This document shows, piece after piece, positions 7,383 to 16,962 of a DNA stretch of 64,000 nt. The translations under genes and the position numbers were made by a program. The notes below the pieces were generated by a model. The model had not been told where the DNA came from. It made no database searches and saw only the letters and a list, made by a program, of their open reading frames with translations. Positions within the stretch are counted from its first letter, which is position 1. Every line of letters starts with the position of its first letter. Source of the DNA: Caryophanales bacterium (GTDB taxonomy: Bacteria; Bacillota; Bacilli; CAJFEE01); contig JAQSYP010000001.1 of NCBI GenBank assembly GCA_029256085.1, forward strand, positions 496,001 to 560,000, read 5' to 3'.

Positions 7383-8789
7383 ATGCAGCGGAAAAAATAT
7401 GTGATCAAAGAAATTGCAGGGGATACACTTACGCCAATCGCAATTTTGCAAAAAATCTCTGGTGAAAAAAAGTTTCTACTAGAAAGCTCAAATAAACATA
7501 ATGATTCAGGTCGTTTTTCTTTTATTGGAACTGAACCAGTTATGGAGGTAATTGCCTTTGGAGATGAGATCGAAGTTTTAAAGAAAAATAAAGGTAAAGT
7601 TACTTTAAAAGGAAATCCAATAGAGTATTTAAAGAAGCTACTACCCAAAGTTGAACTAAACGAAAATGACAAAATAAAATCTCCATTTGTATCAGGTGCT
7701 GTTGGGTATATTGGATATGATATCATTCGTCAATTTGAGAATATTGGTAAAAATCAATTTGATGAAATGCAAATGCCTGACATTCACTTAATGATTTATG
7801 AGGAAATAATAATCTTTGATCATCTTGATGAAACAATTCAAATTATAGGCACACCGATACTAGAAGGAACTGACACTACTACATTAGAGGAACGCATAGA
7901 TATTCTTATTGATGAAATGACAAAAACAGTTTCGTATGAAGAAATTGAACAATTTAGTTTTACTATATTTAAATCTAATCTCACAAAAGATGAGTTTATT
8001 AAAAGCGTTAGTATCGCAAAGGAACATATAGTTGCTGGTGATATTTTTCAGGTAGTAATTTCTCAGAGAATGAAATCTAAGTATTCTGGAAACTCACTAT
8101 CATTATATCGAAAACATCGCAAACAAAATCCAACTCCATATATGTTTTATATAGATTTTAATACTTATACAGTCATTGGGTCCTCACCAGAATCTCTAGT
8201 GAAAACTGTTGATAAAACAATAATTACAAATCCAATTGCTGGGACGAAAAAACGTGGTAAAACTCTAAAACATGACCTTGAAATAGAAACCCAATTAAAA
8301 AATGATGAAAAAGAACTTGCAGAACACAAAATGTTAGTTGATTTAAGCCGTAATGATATAGGTAGGATTTCAAATTTCGGTACTGTAAAAGTCACTAAGT
8401 TCATGGAAGTAGAAAAATTCAGACACGTTATGCACCTAGTGTCAGAAGTAACAGGGGAGCTTGCAGGGGATAGTGAACCATTAGACGCATTATCTGTATG
8501 CATTCCAGCTGGTACAGTTTCTGGTGCACCTAAAATTAAAGCTATGGAAATTATAAATAAACTTGAGAAGTCAAGAAGAGGATTGTATTCAGGTGCAGTT
8601 GGATACCTATCAACAAATGGTAACTTAGATTTTGCGCTTGCGATCAGAACAATAGTTTTAAAAGATAGGCAAGCGTATATTCAAGCTGGTGCCGGGATTG
8701 TTTATGATTCAGATCCAGAATCTGAATATGAAGAAACTATTAACAAACTAAAATCATTTTTGGAGGATTACAATGATTTTACTAATTGA
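7383..8789 (+). CDS. trpE: Anthranilate synthase component I
   Basis: A 468-residue chorismate-using enzyme that makes anthranilate from chorismate and ammonia supplied by TrpG; it commits carbon to tryptophan. The N-terminal part has LLESS (31-35), the feedback-binding element. The C-terminal chorismate-binding domain carries PTPYMFYIDF, GSSPESLV, NPIAGTKKRG, DLSRNDIGR, IPAGTVSGAPKIKAMEII and QAGAGIVYDSDPESEYEET. Start ATG 7383 follows AGAAAGGAG. Its end overlaps trpG by 17 nt, implying translational coupling. First gene of the operon. Confidence 0.97.
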   Translation: MQRKKYVIKEIAGDTLTPIAILQKISGEKKFLLESSNKHNDSGRFSFIGTEPVMEVIAFGDEIEVLKKNKGKVTLKGNPIEYLKKLLPKVELNENDKIKSPFVSGAVGYIGYDIIRQFENIGKNQFDEMQMPDIHLMIYEEIIIFDHLDETIQIIGTPILEGTDTTTLEERIDILIDEMTKTVSYEEIEQFSFTIFKSNLTKDEFIKSVSIAKEHIVAGDIFQVVISQRMKSKYSGNSLSLYRKHRKQNPTPYMFYIDFNTYTVIGSSPESLVKTVDKTIITNPIAGTKKRGKTLKHDLEIETQLKNDEKELAEHKMLVDLSRNDIGRISNFGTVKVTKFMEVEKFRHVMHLVSEVTGELAGDSEPLDALSVCIPAGTVSGAPKIKAMEIINKLEKSRRGLYSGAVGYLSTNGNLDFALAIRTIVLKDRQAYIQAGAGIVYDSDPESEYEETINKLKSFLEDYNDFTN

Positions 8790-9384
8790 TAATTACGATT
8801 CATTTACCTTTAACTTGTATCAGTATCTAGGTGAACTAGGCGAAACGGTCACAGTAAGGAGGAATAATAAAGTTACTTCTGACTTTATTCTTGAACTAAA
8901 TCCTAAAGCAATCATCATCTCTCCGGGTCCGGGTAGACCTGAAGACGCAGGTGTATGTGTTGAGATAATAAAAAAGTTCTATAAATTCATACCAATACTA
9001 GGCATTTGCTTGGGACATCAAGCAATTGGATTAGCTTTTGGTGCAACTATTTCTCAAGCCAAATATATAATGCATGGAAAAAATTCTTTAATAAAACATA
9101 GTAGCGATTTGTTGTTTAAAGGTATTGATACTCCGTGTGAAGTAATGCGATATCACTCTCTAAGTATTAACGAAGTAAGCATTCCTCATGAATTAACATC
9201 TACTGCAAAGGCAGTAGATGACAATGAGATTATGTCTATTAAACATAAAAACTATCCTGTTTTTGGATTGCAATTTCATCCTGAATCAATTGGTACTCCA
9301 TCAGGTAAACAAATACTAAAAAATTTTCTAGAAATTGTTGGGAGGGAAAAAAGTAATGAAGAATTTTTTAATTCGCTTATCTGA
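8773..9384 (+). CDS. trpG: Anthranilate synthase glutamine amidotransferase component II
   Basis: A 203-residue class I glutamine amidotransferase that supplies ammonia to TrpE. The nucleophile Cys79 is in GICLGHQAIG; the His/Glu of the triad are in LQFHPESIGTP; the oxyanion region is SPGPGRPEDAG. Unlike B. subtilis, where one shared trpG/pabA lies in the folate operon, this copy is inside the trp operon, so it is probably dedicated to tryptophan; whether a separate pabA exists cannot be seen here. It overlaps trpE upstream and trpD downstream. Confidence 0.94.
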   Translation: MILLIDNYDSFTFNLYQYLGELGETVTVRRNNKVTSDFILELNPKAIIISPGPGRPEDAGVCVEIIKKFYKFIPILGICLGHQAIGLAFGATISQAKYIMHGKNSLIKHSSDLLFKGIDTPCEVMRYHSLSINEVSIPHELTSTAKAVDDNEIMSIKHKNYPVFGLQFHPESIGTPSGKQILKNFLEIVGREKSNEEFFNSLI

Positions 9385-10372
9385 ACAAAAATCATTCTCT
9401 GAAGAAGAAATGAAATCTGCAATTAAAGCACTGTTAAAAGAAGATATCACGGATGGGGAAATTGCAGGGTTTTTAATGGGATTAAAAGTTAAGGGTGAAA
9501 CAGTTGAAGAAATTACAGGGATCGTAAAAGTTCTAAAAGAAAATTCCATGGTTTTTCCAAACAAATATCAAAACATAATTGATAATTGTGGAACTGGTGG
9601 AGATGGATCAAATAGTTTTAACATTAGTACTACTTCAGCATTTGTAATAGCAGCTGCAGGGGCAAGGGTTGCTAAGCACGGAAATAGAAGTATTTCAAGT
9701 AAAGCTGGTAGTGCGGATGTATTGGAGTACTTAGGGGTAAATTTGCATTTATCATCAGAAAAAATTGATGAACTCTTGCGTGAGGTCGGAATTGCTTTTT
9801 TGTATGCACCTAATGTACATCCGAAATTAAAAAAAATTATAAATGTACGTAAACAATTAAAGGTTCCAACGATATTTAACTTTATCGGCCCATTAACAAA
9901 TCCAATAAATCTAGATTATCAATTACTCGGTGTATATCGTCGAGATTTATTAAAGCCATTTGCAGAAGTTTTGAGAGCACTTGGACGAAAACGTTCAATT
10001 GTAATTAACGGAGCAGGTTACTTAGATGAGGCTTCATTACAAGGAGAAAATCATATTGCAATTTTAGAAAACGGCCAAGTATCACTAAAAACATTTTCCC
10101 CCGAAGAAGTAGGGTTATCAAGAGTAGATAACAACTTATTAAGGGGTGGGAGTGCAAAAGAGAACGCCGAAATCCTATTAAGTGTCTTAAAAGGAGAAAA
10201 AAGCGTATATAGGGAAGCGGTTTTATTAAATGCAGGACTAGGTATCTATACAGCAAGGTTGGCGGAAACAATAGAACAAGGTATAGACATCGCAAAACGT
10301 TGTATAGACTCTGGTACAGCTCTTGAAAAATTCCAACTATTAAAAACAAAATCTCAGAAGGAGGTATCGTAG
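9356..10372 (+). CDS. trpD: Anthranilate phosphoribosyltransferase
   Basis: Joins anthranilate to PRPP to give phosphoribosyl-anthranilate. The PRPP/glycine-rich loop NCGTGGDGSNSFNIST, KHGNRSISSKAGSADVLEYLG, and FLYAPNVHPKLKKI are all family hallmarks. I chose ATG 9356, nine nt after GGAGGG and inside the end of trpG (29-nt overlap), over the upstream in-frame TTG at 9335. This gives 338 residues, the usual length. trpC follows with no gap. Confidence 0.95.
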   Translation: MKNFLIRLSEQKSFSEEEMKSAIKALLKEDITDGEIAGFLMGLKVKGETVEEITGIVKVLKENSMVFPNKYQNIIDNCGTGGDGSNSFNISTTSAFVIAAAGARVAKHGNRSISSKAGSADVLEYLGVNLHLSSEKIDELLREVGIAFLYAPNVHPKLKKIINVRKQLKVPTIFNFIGPLTNPINLDYQLLGVYRRDLLKPFAEVLRALGRKRSIVINGAGYLDEASLQGENHIAILENGQVSLKTFSPEEVGLSRVDNNLLRGGSAKENAEILLSVLKGEKSVYREAVLLNAGLGIYTARLAETIEQGIDIAKRCIDSGTALEKFQLLKTKSQKEVS

Positions 10373-11164
10373 ATGAAAACAATTTTAGATCAAATTTTAG
10401 AGGAGAAAATTAATGAAGTTATTCTACTGAAAAATAGACCGCTTATCGATGAAACTTATACAAGAAAGTCTCTTATTAATACATTAACCAACTCGAGAAG
10501 TTTATCCATTATAACTGAATATAAAAAAGCATCACCTTCGAAAGGAGTAATTAATAACAATATTGATCCAGTTTCACAGGCAAAGATCTACGAAGAAGCA
10601 GGAGCTGCTGCAATATCAGTCCTAACTGATACCAAATTTTTCAAAGGATCTTTAGGGGATATGAAAAACATTAAAAAATCTGTTCAACTACCTATCCTAT
10701 GCAAAGATTTCATAATAGATAAAATACAAATTGATTTTGCGAAAATGTTTGGGGCAGACATAATCTTACTAATAGTAAAAGCTATGAATCAGAATAGATT
10801 AATTGAGTTATATAACTATGCAAAAGTATTAGGGCTCGAAGTGTTAGTTGAAGTTCATAATTTAGAGGATTTATCAAAGGCCCTACATGCAGAAGCAGAG
10901 TTAATTGGAGTAAATAACCGTAATTTAAATGACTTTTCTGTAGACTTAAGTATTACAGAAGCCTTAGGTCCGGTAGTGAAAAAATCAGGAGCTTTCTTAA
11001 TTAGTGCTAGTGGAATTCATACTAAACAAGATGTTAAGAGAGTTAGGGATTCTGGAGCAGACGGAATTCTAGTAGGTGAGTCACTTATGAAAAGTGAGAA
11101 TGTTAGTATGAAAATGAGTGATTATAGGATTTCTCTCATGAATCGGGTAATGTATGAAAGTTAA
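10373..11164 (+). CDS. trpC: Indole-3-glycerol phosphate synthase
   Basis: A 263-residue (beta/alpha)8 enzyme that closes the ring of the CdRP intermediate to indole-3-glycerol phosphate. Visible motifs are IITEYKKASPSKG (catalytic Glu/Lys), YEEAGAAAISVLTD, PILCKDFIID (catalytic Lys), VEVHNLEDL, GVNNRNLNDF and SASGI. ATG 10373 directly follows the trpD stop and is preceded by AGGAGG. Its last codons overlap trpF by 11 nt. Confidence 0.96.
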   Translation: MKTILDQILEEKINEVILLKNRPLIDETYTRKSLINTLTNSRSLSIITEYKKASPSKGVINNNIDPVSQAKIYEEAGAAAISVLTDTKFFKGSLGDMKNIKKSVQLPILCKDFIIDKIQIDFAKMFGADIILLIVKAMNQNRLIELYNYAKVLGLEVLVEVHNLEDLSKALHAEAELIGVNNRNLNDFSVDLSITEALGPVVKKSGAFLISASGIHTKQDVKRVRDSGADGILVGESLMKSENVSMKMSDYRISLMNRVMYES

Positions 11165-11759
11165 AATATGCGGAATTACGGATATTGAATCAGCTGTTAT
11201 TTCATATTCATATGGTGCAGAAGCATTAGGATTTGTTTTTGCAAATAGTAAAAGAAAAATATCGGTTGAAACAGCAGCAGATATTAGTAGAAAGCTTCCA
11301 TCCAATATGATAAAGGTTGGCGTTTTTGTTAATGAGTCAAAAAAAGAAATAGAACAAATAGCAAAGAAAGTAGGGCTTACTCATTTACAACTTCATGGTA
11401 ATGAGAGTCCAGAATTTTGTAAAGAATTTTCCTTGCCAGTTATAAAAGCATTAAATATTGATTCGATCGTTGATTTACAGCTAATAAACAGATTTGAATG
11501 TGAGTACATTCTTATAGACGGGCCTAAGTCTAAATATAATGGTGGTAACGGTCTTAAGTTTAATTGGAAATTATTAAATTCTAAGGACTTTCCAACGAAG
11601 AAAATTATAATTGCTGGCGGATTAAACAGTGAAAATATAATAGAAGCTATTGATTTAACATCTCCGTACATGGTTGATGTGAGTAGTGGCGTAGAAACAA
11701 ACGGTAGAAAAGACATTAGTAAAATTATAGATTTTATCAATAAAGTTAAAACAAATTAG
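11154..11759 (+). CDS. trpF: Phosphoribosylanthranilate isomerase
   Basis: A 201-residue (beta/alpha)8 enzyme that converts PRA to CdRP. It starts [14 protein letters not shown] (catalytic Cys in KICG), then [29 protein letters not shown] (catalytic Asp), [10 protein letters not shown] and VDVSSGVE. It begins within the trpC stop region, which suggests coupled translation. Monofunctional, as in other Bacillaceae. Confidence 0.95.
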   Translation: MKVKICGITDIESAVISYSYGAEALGFVFANSKRKISVETAADISRKLPSNMIKVGVFVNESKKEIEQIAKKVGLTHLQLHGNESPEFCKEFSLPVIKALNIDSIVDLQLINRFECEYILIDGPKSKYNGGNGLKFNWKLLNSKDFPTKKIIIAGGLNSENIIEAIDLTSPYMVDVSSGVETNGRKDISKIIDFINKVKTN

Positions 11760-11773
11760 GATGGTGGTATAAC

Positions 11774-12982
11774 ATGAAAATACATACCTTACCGGATGCA
11801 AGAGGTCATTTTGGTATTTATGGCGGTAGATTTATTCCAGAAACATTAATGTCAGCAGTAATTGAACTTGAAGATGAGTACAATAAAGCGAAAATGGATG
11901 GAAATTTCAAAAAAGAGATTGATAGATTGCTAGAGGAGTATGTCGGAAGAAAAACACCTCTTTATTTAGCTGCAAATTTAACTTGTTATGCTGGTGGAGC
12001 TAGGATTTATTTAAAAAGAGAAGATCTAAATCATACAGGTGCACATAAAATAAACAATGCCATCGGGCAAGCTCTTTTAGCTAAAAGGATGGGTAAAAGA
12101 AAAATTGTTGCAGAAACTGGTGCTGGTCAGCACGGTGTTGCTACTGCTACAGTATGTGCTTTATTAAATTTAGAATGTATCATTTTTATGGGAACAGAAG
12201 ATATAAAAAGACAAGCTCAAAATGTTTTTCGAATGGAGCTACTAGGAGCTAAGGTTGTCGGTGTATCATCTGGAAGTTCAACTCTAAAGGATGCTGTCAA
12301 TGAAGCATTAAGGTATTGGGTAGCAAACGTAGATGATACTCACTATTTATTAGGTTCGGTTATGGGACCACATCCTTTTCCAACTATTGTAAGAGATTTT
12401 CAGAGTGTAATCGGATTTGAGACGAAGGAACAATTCCTTAAAAAAGAAAATCGACTTCCTAATGCAATAGTTGCTTGTATTGGTGGTGGAAGTAATGCGA
12501 TTGGAATGTTCTATCCTTTTATTGATGATACACAAGTAAAATTATTTGGAGTAGAAGCTGCTGGACAAGGGATTCATACAAACTATAATGCTGCTTCATT
12601 AACAAAAGGAAAACCAGGTGTTTTACATGGTGCCCTAATGTATTTATTACAAGATGAAAACGGGCAAATTCAAGAAGCACATTCAATTTCCGCAGGATTA
12701 GACTACCCTGGCGTTGGGCCAGAACATAGTTATTTAAAAGACTCTAAACGAGTGAATTATGATTCAATTACTGATAATGAGGCGCTAGAAGCATTTCAAA
12801 TTTTAATTAAATCAGAGGGTATTATACCAGCATTAGAAAGTGCACATGCTATAGCCTATGCCATTAGATTAGCAGCAGCTATGGATAAGGATGAAAGTAT
12901 AGTAGTTTGTTTATCTGGCCGTGGAGATAAGGATGTTGATACAGTTCGAGAAAAGCTAAAAGGAGCAAGTGGAAATGAGTAA
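11774..12982 (+). CDS. trpB: Tryptophan synthase beta subunit
   Basis: A 402-residue PLP enzyme that condenses indole with serine. It opens [16 protein letters not shown]; the PLP lysine is in [26 protein letters not shown] is the catalytic Glu region; [15 protein letters not shown] binds the PLP phosphate; and SLSGRGDKD-like [13 protein letters not shown] is at the end. TrpB1 type, which works with TrpA through an indole tunnel. ATG 11774 lies behind GGATGGTGG; its stop overlaps trpA. Confidence 0.97.
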   Translation: MKIHTLPDARGHFGIYGGRFIPETLMSAVIELEDEYNKAKMDGNFKKEIDRLLEEYVGRKTPLYLAANLTCYAGGARIYLKREDLNHTGAHKINNAIGQALLAKRMGKRKIVAETGAGQHGVATATVCALLNLECIIFMGTEDIKRQAQNVFRMELLGAKVVGVSSGSSTLKDAVNEALRYWVANVDDTHYLLGSVMGPHPFPTIVRDFQSVIGFETKEQFLKKENRLPNAIVACIGGGSNAIGMFYPFIDDTQVKLFGVEAAGQGIHTNYNAASLTKGKPGVLHGALMYLLQDENGQIQEAHSISAGLDYPGVGPEHSYLKDSKRVNYDSITDNEALEAFQILIKSEGIIPALESAHAIAYAIRLAAAMDKDESIVVCLSGRGDKDVDTVREKLKGASGNE

Positions 12983-13736
12983 ATTAATAAATGCTTTTCA
13001 TAATCTTAGAGCCAAGAACAAAAAAGCAATTATTCCATATATAATGGCAGGTGATGGAGGGATAGATTGTTTGAATGATAGGTTATTATTGCTAGAAAAT
13101 ATGGGTGCAACAGCAATTGAAATTGGAATTCCTTTTTCAGACCCTGTCGCTGATGGTCCAACAATTCAACAAGCTTCAATCAGGGCGTTAAATAAGAAAG
13201 TGACTTTAAAGCAAATATTATTAGAATTAAAAAAGGTTAAAAATTTATCAGTACCTATTATTTTAATGACCTACCTAAATCCAGTTTATGCCTATGGAAT
13301 TGACAAGTTTGTTATGGACATAGCTGATGCTGGAGTCTCTGGCTGTATCATTCCAGATCTTCCGATTGAAGAGGAAAACATAATTGCTCAACAGCTTGAA
13401 AAAAAACAAATTGAACTAATTAGATTAGTAACAATGACAACACCGCTAGAGAGGATTAAATTAATTTCTCAGAAAAAAAGTAGTTTTTTATATGCAGTTA
13501 CAATTAAGGGGATAACAGGTACTCGTTCTGAGCTCGATGAAACTATTGTTGATTTTATAGAAAAAGTTAAAAGTGTCACTTCAAAACCAGTTTTAGCTGG
13601 ATTTGGTATTTCAAATACTCAACAGATAATGCACCTTAATTCTTTTTGCGATGGCGTTATTATTGGCAGTAAAATTATTGAATTGTTTGAAACTAACGAT
13701 TTAAAAACAATGGAAAGCTTATTTATGACACAATAA
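12975..13736 (+). CDS. trpA: Tryptophan synthase alpha subunit
   Basis: Cleaves indole-3-glycerol phosphate to indole and G3P. Catalytic Glu and Asp are in [19 protein letters not shown]; the phosphate-binding region is LAGFGIS ... [12 protein letters not shown] 12975, nine nt after AAAGGAG, fits better than the in-frame GTG at 12969; this gives 253 residues and an 8-nt overlap with trpB. Last gene of the operon, followed by a weak hairpin terminator. Confidence 0.95.
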   Translation: MSKLINAFHNLRAKNKKAIIPYIMAGDGGIDCLNDRLLLLENMGATAIEIGIPFSDPVADGPTIQQASIRALNKKVTLKQILLELKKVKNLSVPIILMTYLNPVYAYGIDKFVMDIADAGVSGCIIPDLPIEEENIIAQQLEKKQIELIRLVTMTTPLERIKLISQKKSSFLYAVTIKGITGTRSELDETIVDFIEKVKSVTSKPVLAGFGISNTQQIMHLNSFCDGVIIGSKIIELFETNDLKTMESLFMTQ

Positions 13737-13752
13737 AAAAAGAACGCCCCTT

Positions 13753-13788
13753 AGTGTCCAATTTGTTAACAATTAGTTACACTTTTTA
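13753..13788 (+). terminator. Probable terminator of the trp operon
   Basis: AGTGT pairs with ACACT around an inner AATTTGTTAACAATT palindrome, followed by TTTTTAT. The stem is AT-rich and interrupted, so it is a moderate candidate. Confidence 0.5.
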
Positions 13789-13852
13789 TATTTATACATA
13801 GTATAAAACTAAGAAACAACTAGTTGGGAATAATTGGAAGGGGGAAGAAGCA

Positions 13853-14044
13853 ATGATCCGCCAAGTAATAAATGTTTGGAAGAGAACAGACGGTGAGCAA
13901 CGAATCCCTGTCTTAAAACTAGAAATAGACTATGAATTAATGTCTTTGTACGATGCATTAGTGAATAACGATGAAATTCAGATAGAAGAATGTAAACAAA
14001 AATTACAAAATTTAAGACTAGAGATGATTAGACTTGAAGCGTAG
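13853..14044 (+). CDS. ykzI: Small helical protein YkzI-like
   Basis: A 63-residue protein with no membrane segment. It has a basic N-terminus (IRQVINVWKRTDGEQRIP) and an acidic helical half (YELMSLYDALVNND ... LRLEMIRLEA). It lies immediately before the yktC-like phosphatase, the position of ykzI in B. subtilis, and size fits. The name therefore rests mostly on position. Strong ribosome site GGAAGGGGGAAG; own terminator downstream. Function unknown. Confidence 0.6.
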   Translation: MIRQVINVWKRTDGEQRIPVLKLEIDYELMSLYDALVNNDEIQIEECKQKLQNLRLEMIRLEA

Positions 14045-14050
14045 TGATTA

Positions 14051-14091
14051 AAAAAGGTTATTTGAGACAAACTCAAGTAACCTTTTTTATT
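14051..14091 (+). terminator. Terminator after ykzI
   Basis: AAAAAGGTTA-TTTGAG pairs with CTCAAGTAACCTTTTTT around ACAA; a long stem with one mismatch and a T-run. Confidence 0.8.
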
Positions 14092-14145
14092 ATATAAATT
14101 GCTAATATGCATAATCTAACATTAAAACATGATTAAGGTGATTAT

Positions 14146-14916
14146 ATGAAATTAGATGATATCTATAAATTTACGATTAATACTGTTAGGGAATTAAGAA
14201 GTCATATTTTAAATAAAATTTTTTCTGAGTATACAATTACGGAAAAATCAGGTTATTTTGATCTAGTTACAGATGTAGATAGAGAAATTGAAGCAATGAT
14301 AACACAAAAAATTAGAGAGAAATTTCCTCAACATTCTATAGTTGGGGAAGAAGGTACAGGTATCAAAAATGGCAAAAATTTATGGTTGATAGATCCAATA
14401 GATGGCACATTGAATTTTATACATCAAAAACGAAATTTTGTTATTTCATTAGCATACTACGAGGATGGAATTGGAAAAGTAGGTTGTATATATGATGTAA
14501 TCCACGATGAGTTATATACTGCGATAAGGGGAAGAGGTTGCTTCTTTAATGAAAAAAAGATAGAACCATTGAAAGATAAACCACTTAAGGAATCCATAAT
14601 AGCTATGAATCATCGCTTGTTTTTAGATTTGATAGAACGTAATAAGGAAAAAACAAAGGAATTGTTAAATAATATTCGTGGGATTAGATCATATGGATGT
14701 GCTGCACTTGAAATGGCATATGTCGCTACAGGGAGACTTGATGCTTATATAACACCAAATCTATCTCCATGGGACTTTGCAGCTGGTAATATACTAATTG
14801 AGGAAGTTGGTGGAAAAATATCTACTATTGAAAAATTAGATATTAATATAAATACTAATTCTAGTTATTTCGCAAGTAATAAATCAATTTACAATTCTTT
14901 ATTATCATATTTCTGA
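14146..14916 (+). CDS. yktC: Inositol monophosphatase family protein YktC
   Basis: A 256-residue Mg2+-dependent phosphatase of the IMPase/SuhB family. All metal-binding motifs are visible: DLVTDVDREIE, VGEEGTG, WLIDPIDGTLNF (the DPIDGT signature) and the C-terminal SPWDFAAGNILIEEVGG. B. subtilis YktC acts on inositol-1-phosphate in vitro. Soluble, with no signal peptide. ATG 14146 follows TAAGGTG. The phosphate ester used in the cell is not known from sequence. Confidence 0.9.
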   Translation: MKLDDIYKFTINTVRELRSHILNKIFSEYTITEKSGYFDLVTDVDREIEAMITQKIREKFPQHSIVGEEGTGIKNGKNLWLIDPIDGTLNFIHQKRNFVISLAYYEDGIGKVGCIYDVIHDELYTAIRGRGCFFNEKKIEPLKDKPLKESIIAMNHRLFLDLIERNKEKTKELLNNIRGIRSYGCAALEMAYVATGRLDAYITPNLSPWDFAAGNILIEEVGGKISTIEKLDININTNSSYFASNKSIYNSLLSYF

Positions 14917-14923
14917 TTAAATG

Positions 14924-14932
14924 TGATATAAT
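14924..14932 (+). promoter_or_regulatory. Extended -10 promoter of typA
   Basis: TGATATAAT, a TGn extended -10 with a perfect TATAAT hexamer, lies 48 nt before the typA start. No good -35 is seen upstream, as is common for extended -10 promoters. It sits in the small palindrome GTGATATAATCAC. Confidence 0.55.
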
Positions 14933-14979
14933 CACCTAAGTATTTTTACTTACATTTACAACTTTAGGAGGAAATATAG

Positions 14980-16809
14980 TTGAAGCTTAGAAACGACCTT
15001 AGAAATATAGCAATTATTGCTCACGTAGACCATGGGAAAACTACACTCGTAGATCAATTACTTAAACAAGCTGGTACTTACAGAAGCAATGAACAAGTTC
15101 AAGAAAGAGCAATGGATTCAAATGATTTAGAACGTGAACGCGGTATAACAATCTTAGCAAAAAATACTGCTATTAAATATAAAGACACAACAATTAACAT
15201 TCTTGATACTCCTGGACATGCTGATTTTGGTGGAGAAGTTGAAAGAATTATGAAGCTTGTTGACGGTGTATTGCTAGTTGTAGATGCTTACGAAGGGTGT
15301 ATGCCACAAACAAGATTTGTTCTAAAAAAGGCTTTAGAACAAAATTTAACACCAATTGTAGTTGTTAACAAAATTGACAGAGACTTTGCAAGACCTATTG
15401 AGGTTGTAGATGAAGTTCTAGATTTATTTATAGAATTAGGAGCTAATGAAGATCAATTAGAATTCCCAGTAGTTTTTGCATCAGCAATAAATGGAACAGC
15501 AAGCTTAAATCACGAAAAACAAGATGAAAATATGCAATCATTATATGAGACAGTAATTGAACACATTCCAAGTCCAATAGATAACAGTGATGAGCCTCTA
15601 CAATTCCAAGTGGCATTATTAGATTATAATGACTATGTTGGAAGAATTGGGATTGGTCGCGTATTCAGAGGAACAATGAAGGTTGGAGAACAAGTTAGCC
15701 TTGTAAAGCTTGATGGCACAATTAAGAATTTCCGTGTTACTAAGTTAAGCGGATTTTTAGGATTAAAGCGAGTAGAAATTCTAGAAGCGAGGGCTGGTGA
15801 CTTAGTTGCAGTTTCTGGAATGGAAGATATAAATGTTGGTGAAACTGTTTGTCCTCAAGATAATGTTGAGGCATTACCAATTCTTCACATCGATGAGCCA
15901 ACTCTAAAGATGACATTCTTAGTTAATAACTCTCCTTTTGCTGGTCGTGAAGGTAAATTTGTTACGTCTAGAAAAATTGAAGAGAGATTAATGCAACAAT
16001 TACAGACTGATGTAAGCTTAAGAGTAGATCCAACTGATTCTCCTGATGCTTGGGAAGTTTCTGGTCGTGGTGAGCTTCATTTATCTATTTTAATTGAGAA
16101 TATGAGACGTGAAGGGTTCGAGTTACAAGTTTCAAAACCTGAAGTTATTGTTAAAGAAATAGATGGACAAAAGCATGAGCCTTACGAGAGAGTTCAAATC
16201 GACTGTCCAGAGGAAAACACTGGAGCAGTAATAGAGTCTTTAGGAGTTAGAAAAGGCGAAATGGTTGATATGCTCAACAATGGCAACGGTCAAGTAAGGT
16301 TAATTTTCTCTGTTCCTTCGAGAGGGTTAATTGGATATACAACTGAATTCTTAACACAAACAAAAGGTTTAGGAATTATAAATCATACATTTGATTGTTA
16401 TAAGCCAATGTTAACAGGCCAAATTGGTGGTAGAAGACAAGGAGTTCTTGTTTCAATCGAAAATGGAGTAGCTACAACATATGGTATCCAAGGATTGGAA
16501 GATAGAGGTATAATCTTCCTTGAACCAGGTACTGAAGTGTATGAAGGTATGATAGTTGCAGAACATACTCGTGAAAATGATTTGACTGTAAATATCTCTA
16601 GACAAAAGCAACTTAACAATATTCGTTCAGCGGGTAAAGATAATACATCTGCATTGAAGAAGCCGAGATTAATGACACTTGAACAATCTTTAGAATATCT
16701 AAATGATGATGAATTATGTGAAATCACTCCTGTATCAATTCGACTTCGTAAAAAGTTATTAAATAAGAGTGAGAGAGAACGAGCTACAAAGAATAAAACT
16801 AAACAATAA
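14980..16809 (+). CDS. typA: Translational GTPase TypA/BipA
   Basis: A 609-residue ribosome-associated GTPase of the EF-G family, involved in ribosome assembly and stress or cold adaptation. G1 is AHVDHGKTTL (about 14-23), switch region RERGITILAKN, G3 DTPGHADFGG and G4 NKIDR; EF-Tu domain II and the EF-G-like C-terminal domains follow (GELHLSILIENMRREG, PSRGLIGYTTEFLTQTKG). Start TTG 14980 is set by TAGGAGGAAA seven nt upstream. It equals ylaG of B. subtilis. ylaF and ylaH, its usual neighbours, are absent. Confidence 0.96.
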   Translation: MKLRNDLRNIAIIAHVDHGKTTLVDQLLKQAGTYRSNEQVQERAMDSNDLERERGITILAKNTAIKYKDTTINILDTPGHADFGGEVERIMKLVDGVLLVVDAYEGCMPQTRFVLKKALEQNLTPIVVVNKIDRDFARPIEVVDEVLDLFIELGANEDQLEFPVVFASAINGTASLNHEKQDENMQSLYETVIEHIPSPIDNSDEPLQFQVALLDYNDYVGRIGIGRVFRGTMKVGEQVSLVKLDGTIKNFRVTKLSGFLGLKRVEILEARAGDLVAVSGMEDINVGETVCPQDNVEALPILHIDEPTLKMTFLVNNSPFAGREGKFVTSRKIEERLMQQLQTDVSLRVDPTDSPDAWEVSGRGELHLSILIENMRREGFELQVSKPEVIVKEIDGQKHEPYERVQIDCPEENTGAVIESLGVRKGEMVDMLNNGNGQVRLIFSVPSRGLIGYTTEFLTQTKGLGIINHTFDCYKPMLTGQIGGRRQGVLVSIENGVATTYGIQGLEDRGIIFLEPGTEVYEGMIVAEHTRENDLTVNISRQKQLNNIRSAGKDNTSALKKPRLMTLEQSLEYLNDDELCEITPVSIRLRKKLLNKSERERATKNKTKQ

Positions 16810-16813
16810 AAAT

Positions 16814-16851
16814 AAAAACGTTACTAGCATATTGTGCTAGTAACGTTTTTA
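16814..16851 (+). terminator. Terminator of typA
   Basis: A near-perfect stem AAAAACGTTACTAGCA/TGCTAGTAACGTTTTT with a TATTG-type loop, U-rich on both strands and so possibly bidirectional. Confidence 0.85.
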
Positions 16852-16860
16852 TTAGCTATA

Positions 16861-16962
16861 AGGAAAGTATAAACTTCTGCGTAGTTCATACTTTCCTAAC
16901 GCATAAGTGCAACTACGGCTCTGCCGTCGCCTTTAGGCTCGGCAATCTCCGAGTTTTCTTTA
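16861..16962 (+). repeat. Dispersed triple-hairpin element, family B copy 2
   Basis: GGAAAGTAT/ATACTTTCC, then the GGCTCTGCCGTC stem, then CTCGGCAATCTCCGAG followed by TTTTCTTT. It lies directly after the typA terminator, and its terminal T-tract overlaps the stop codon of convergent corA (16960-16962). Confidence 0.85.

Noticed and set aside
7364-7726. Minus-strand frame opposite the start of trpE
   Set aside because: No ribosome site; lies fully over a conserved gene with clear motifs; Phe/Ser-rich shadow composition.
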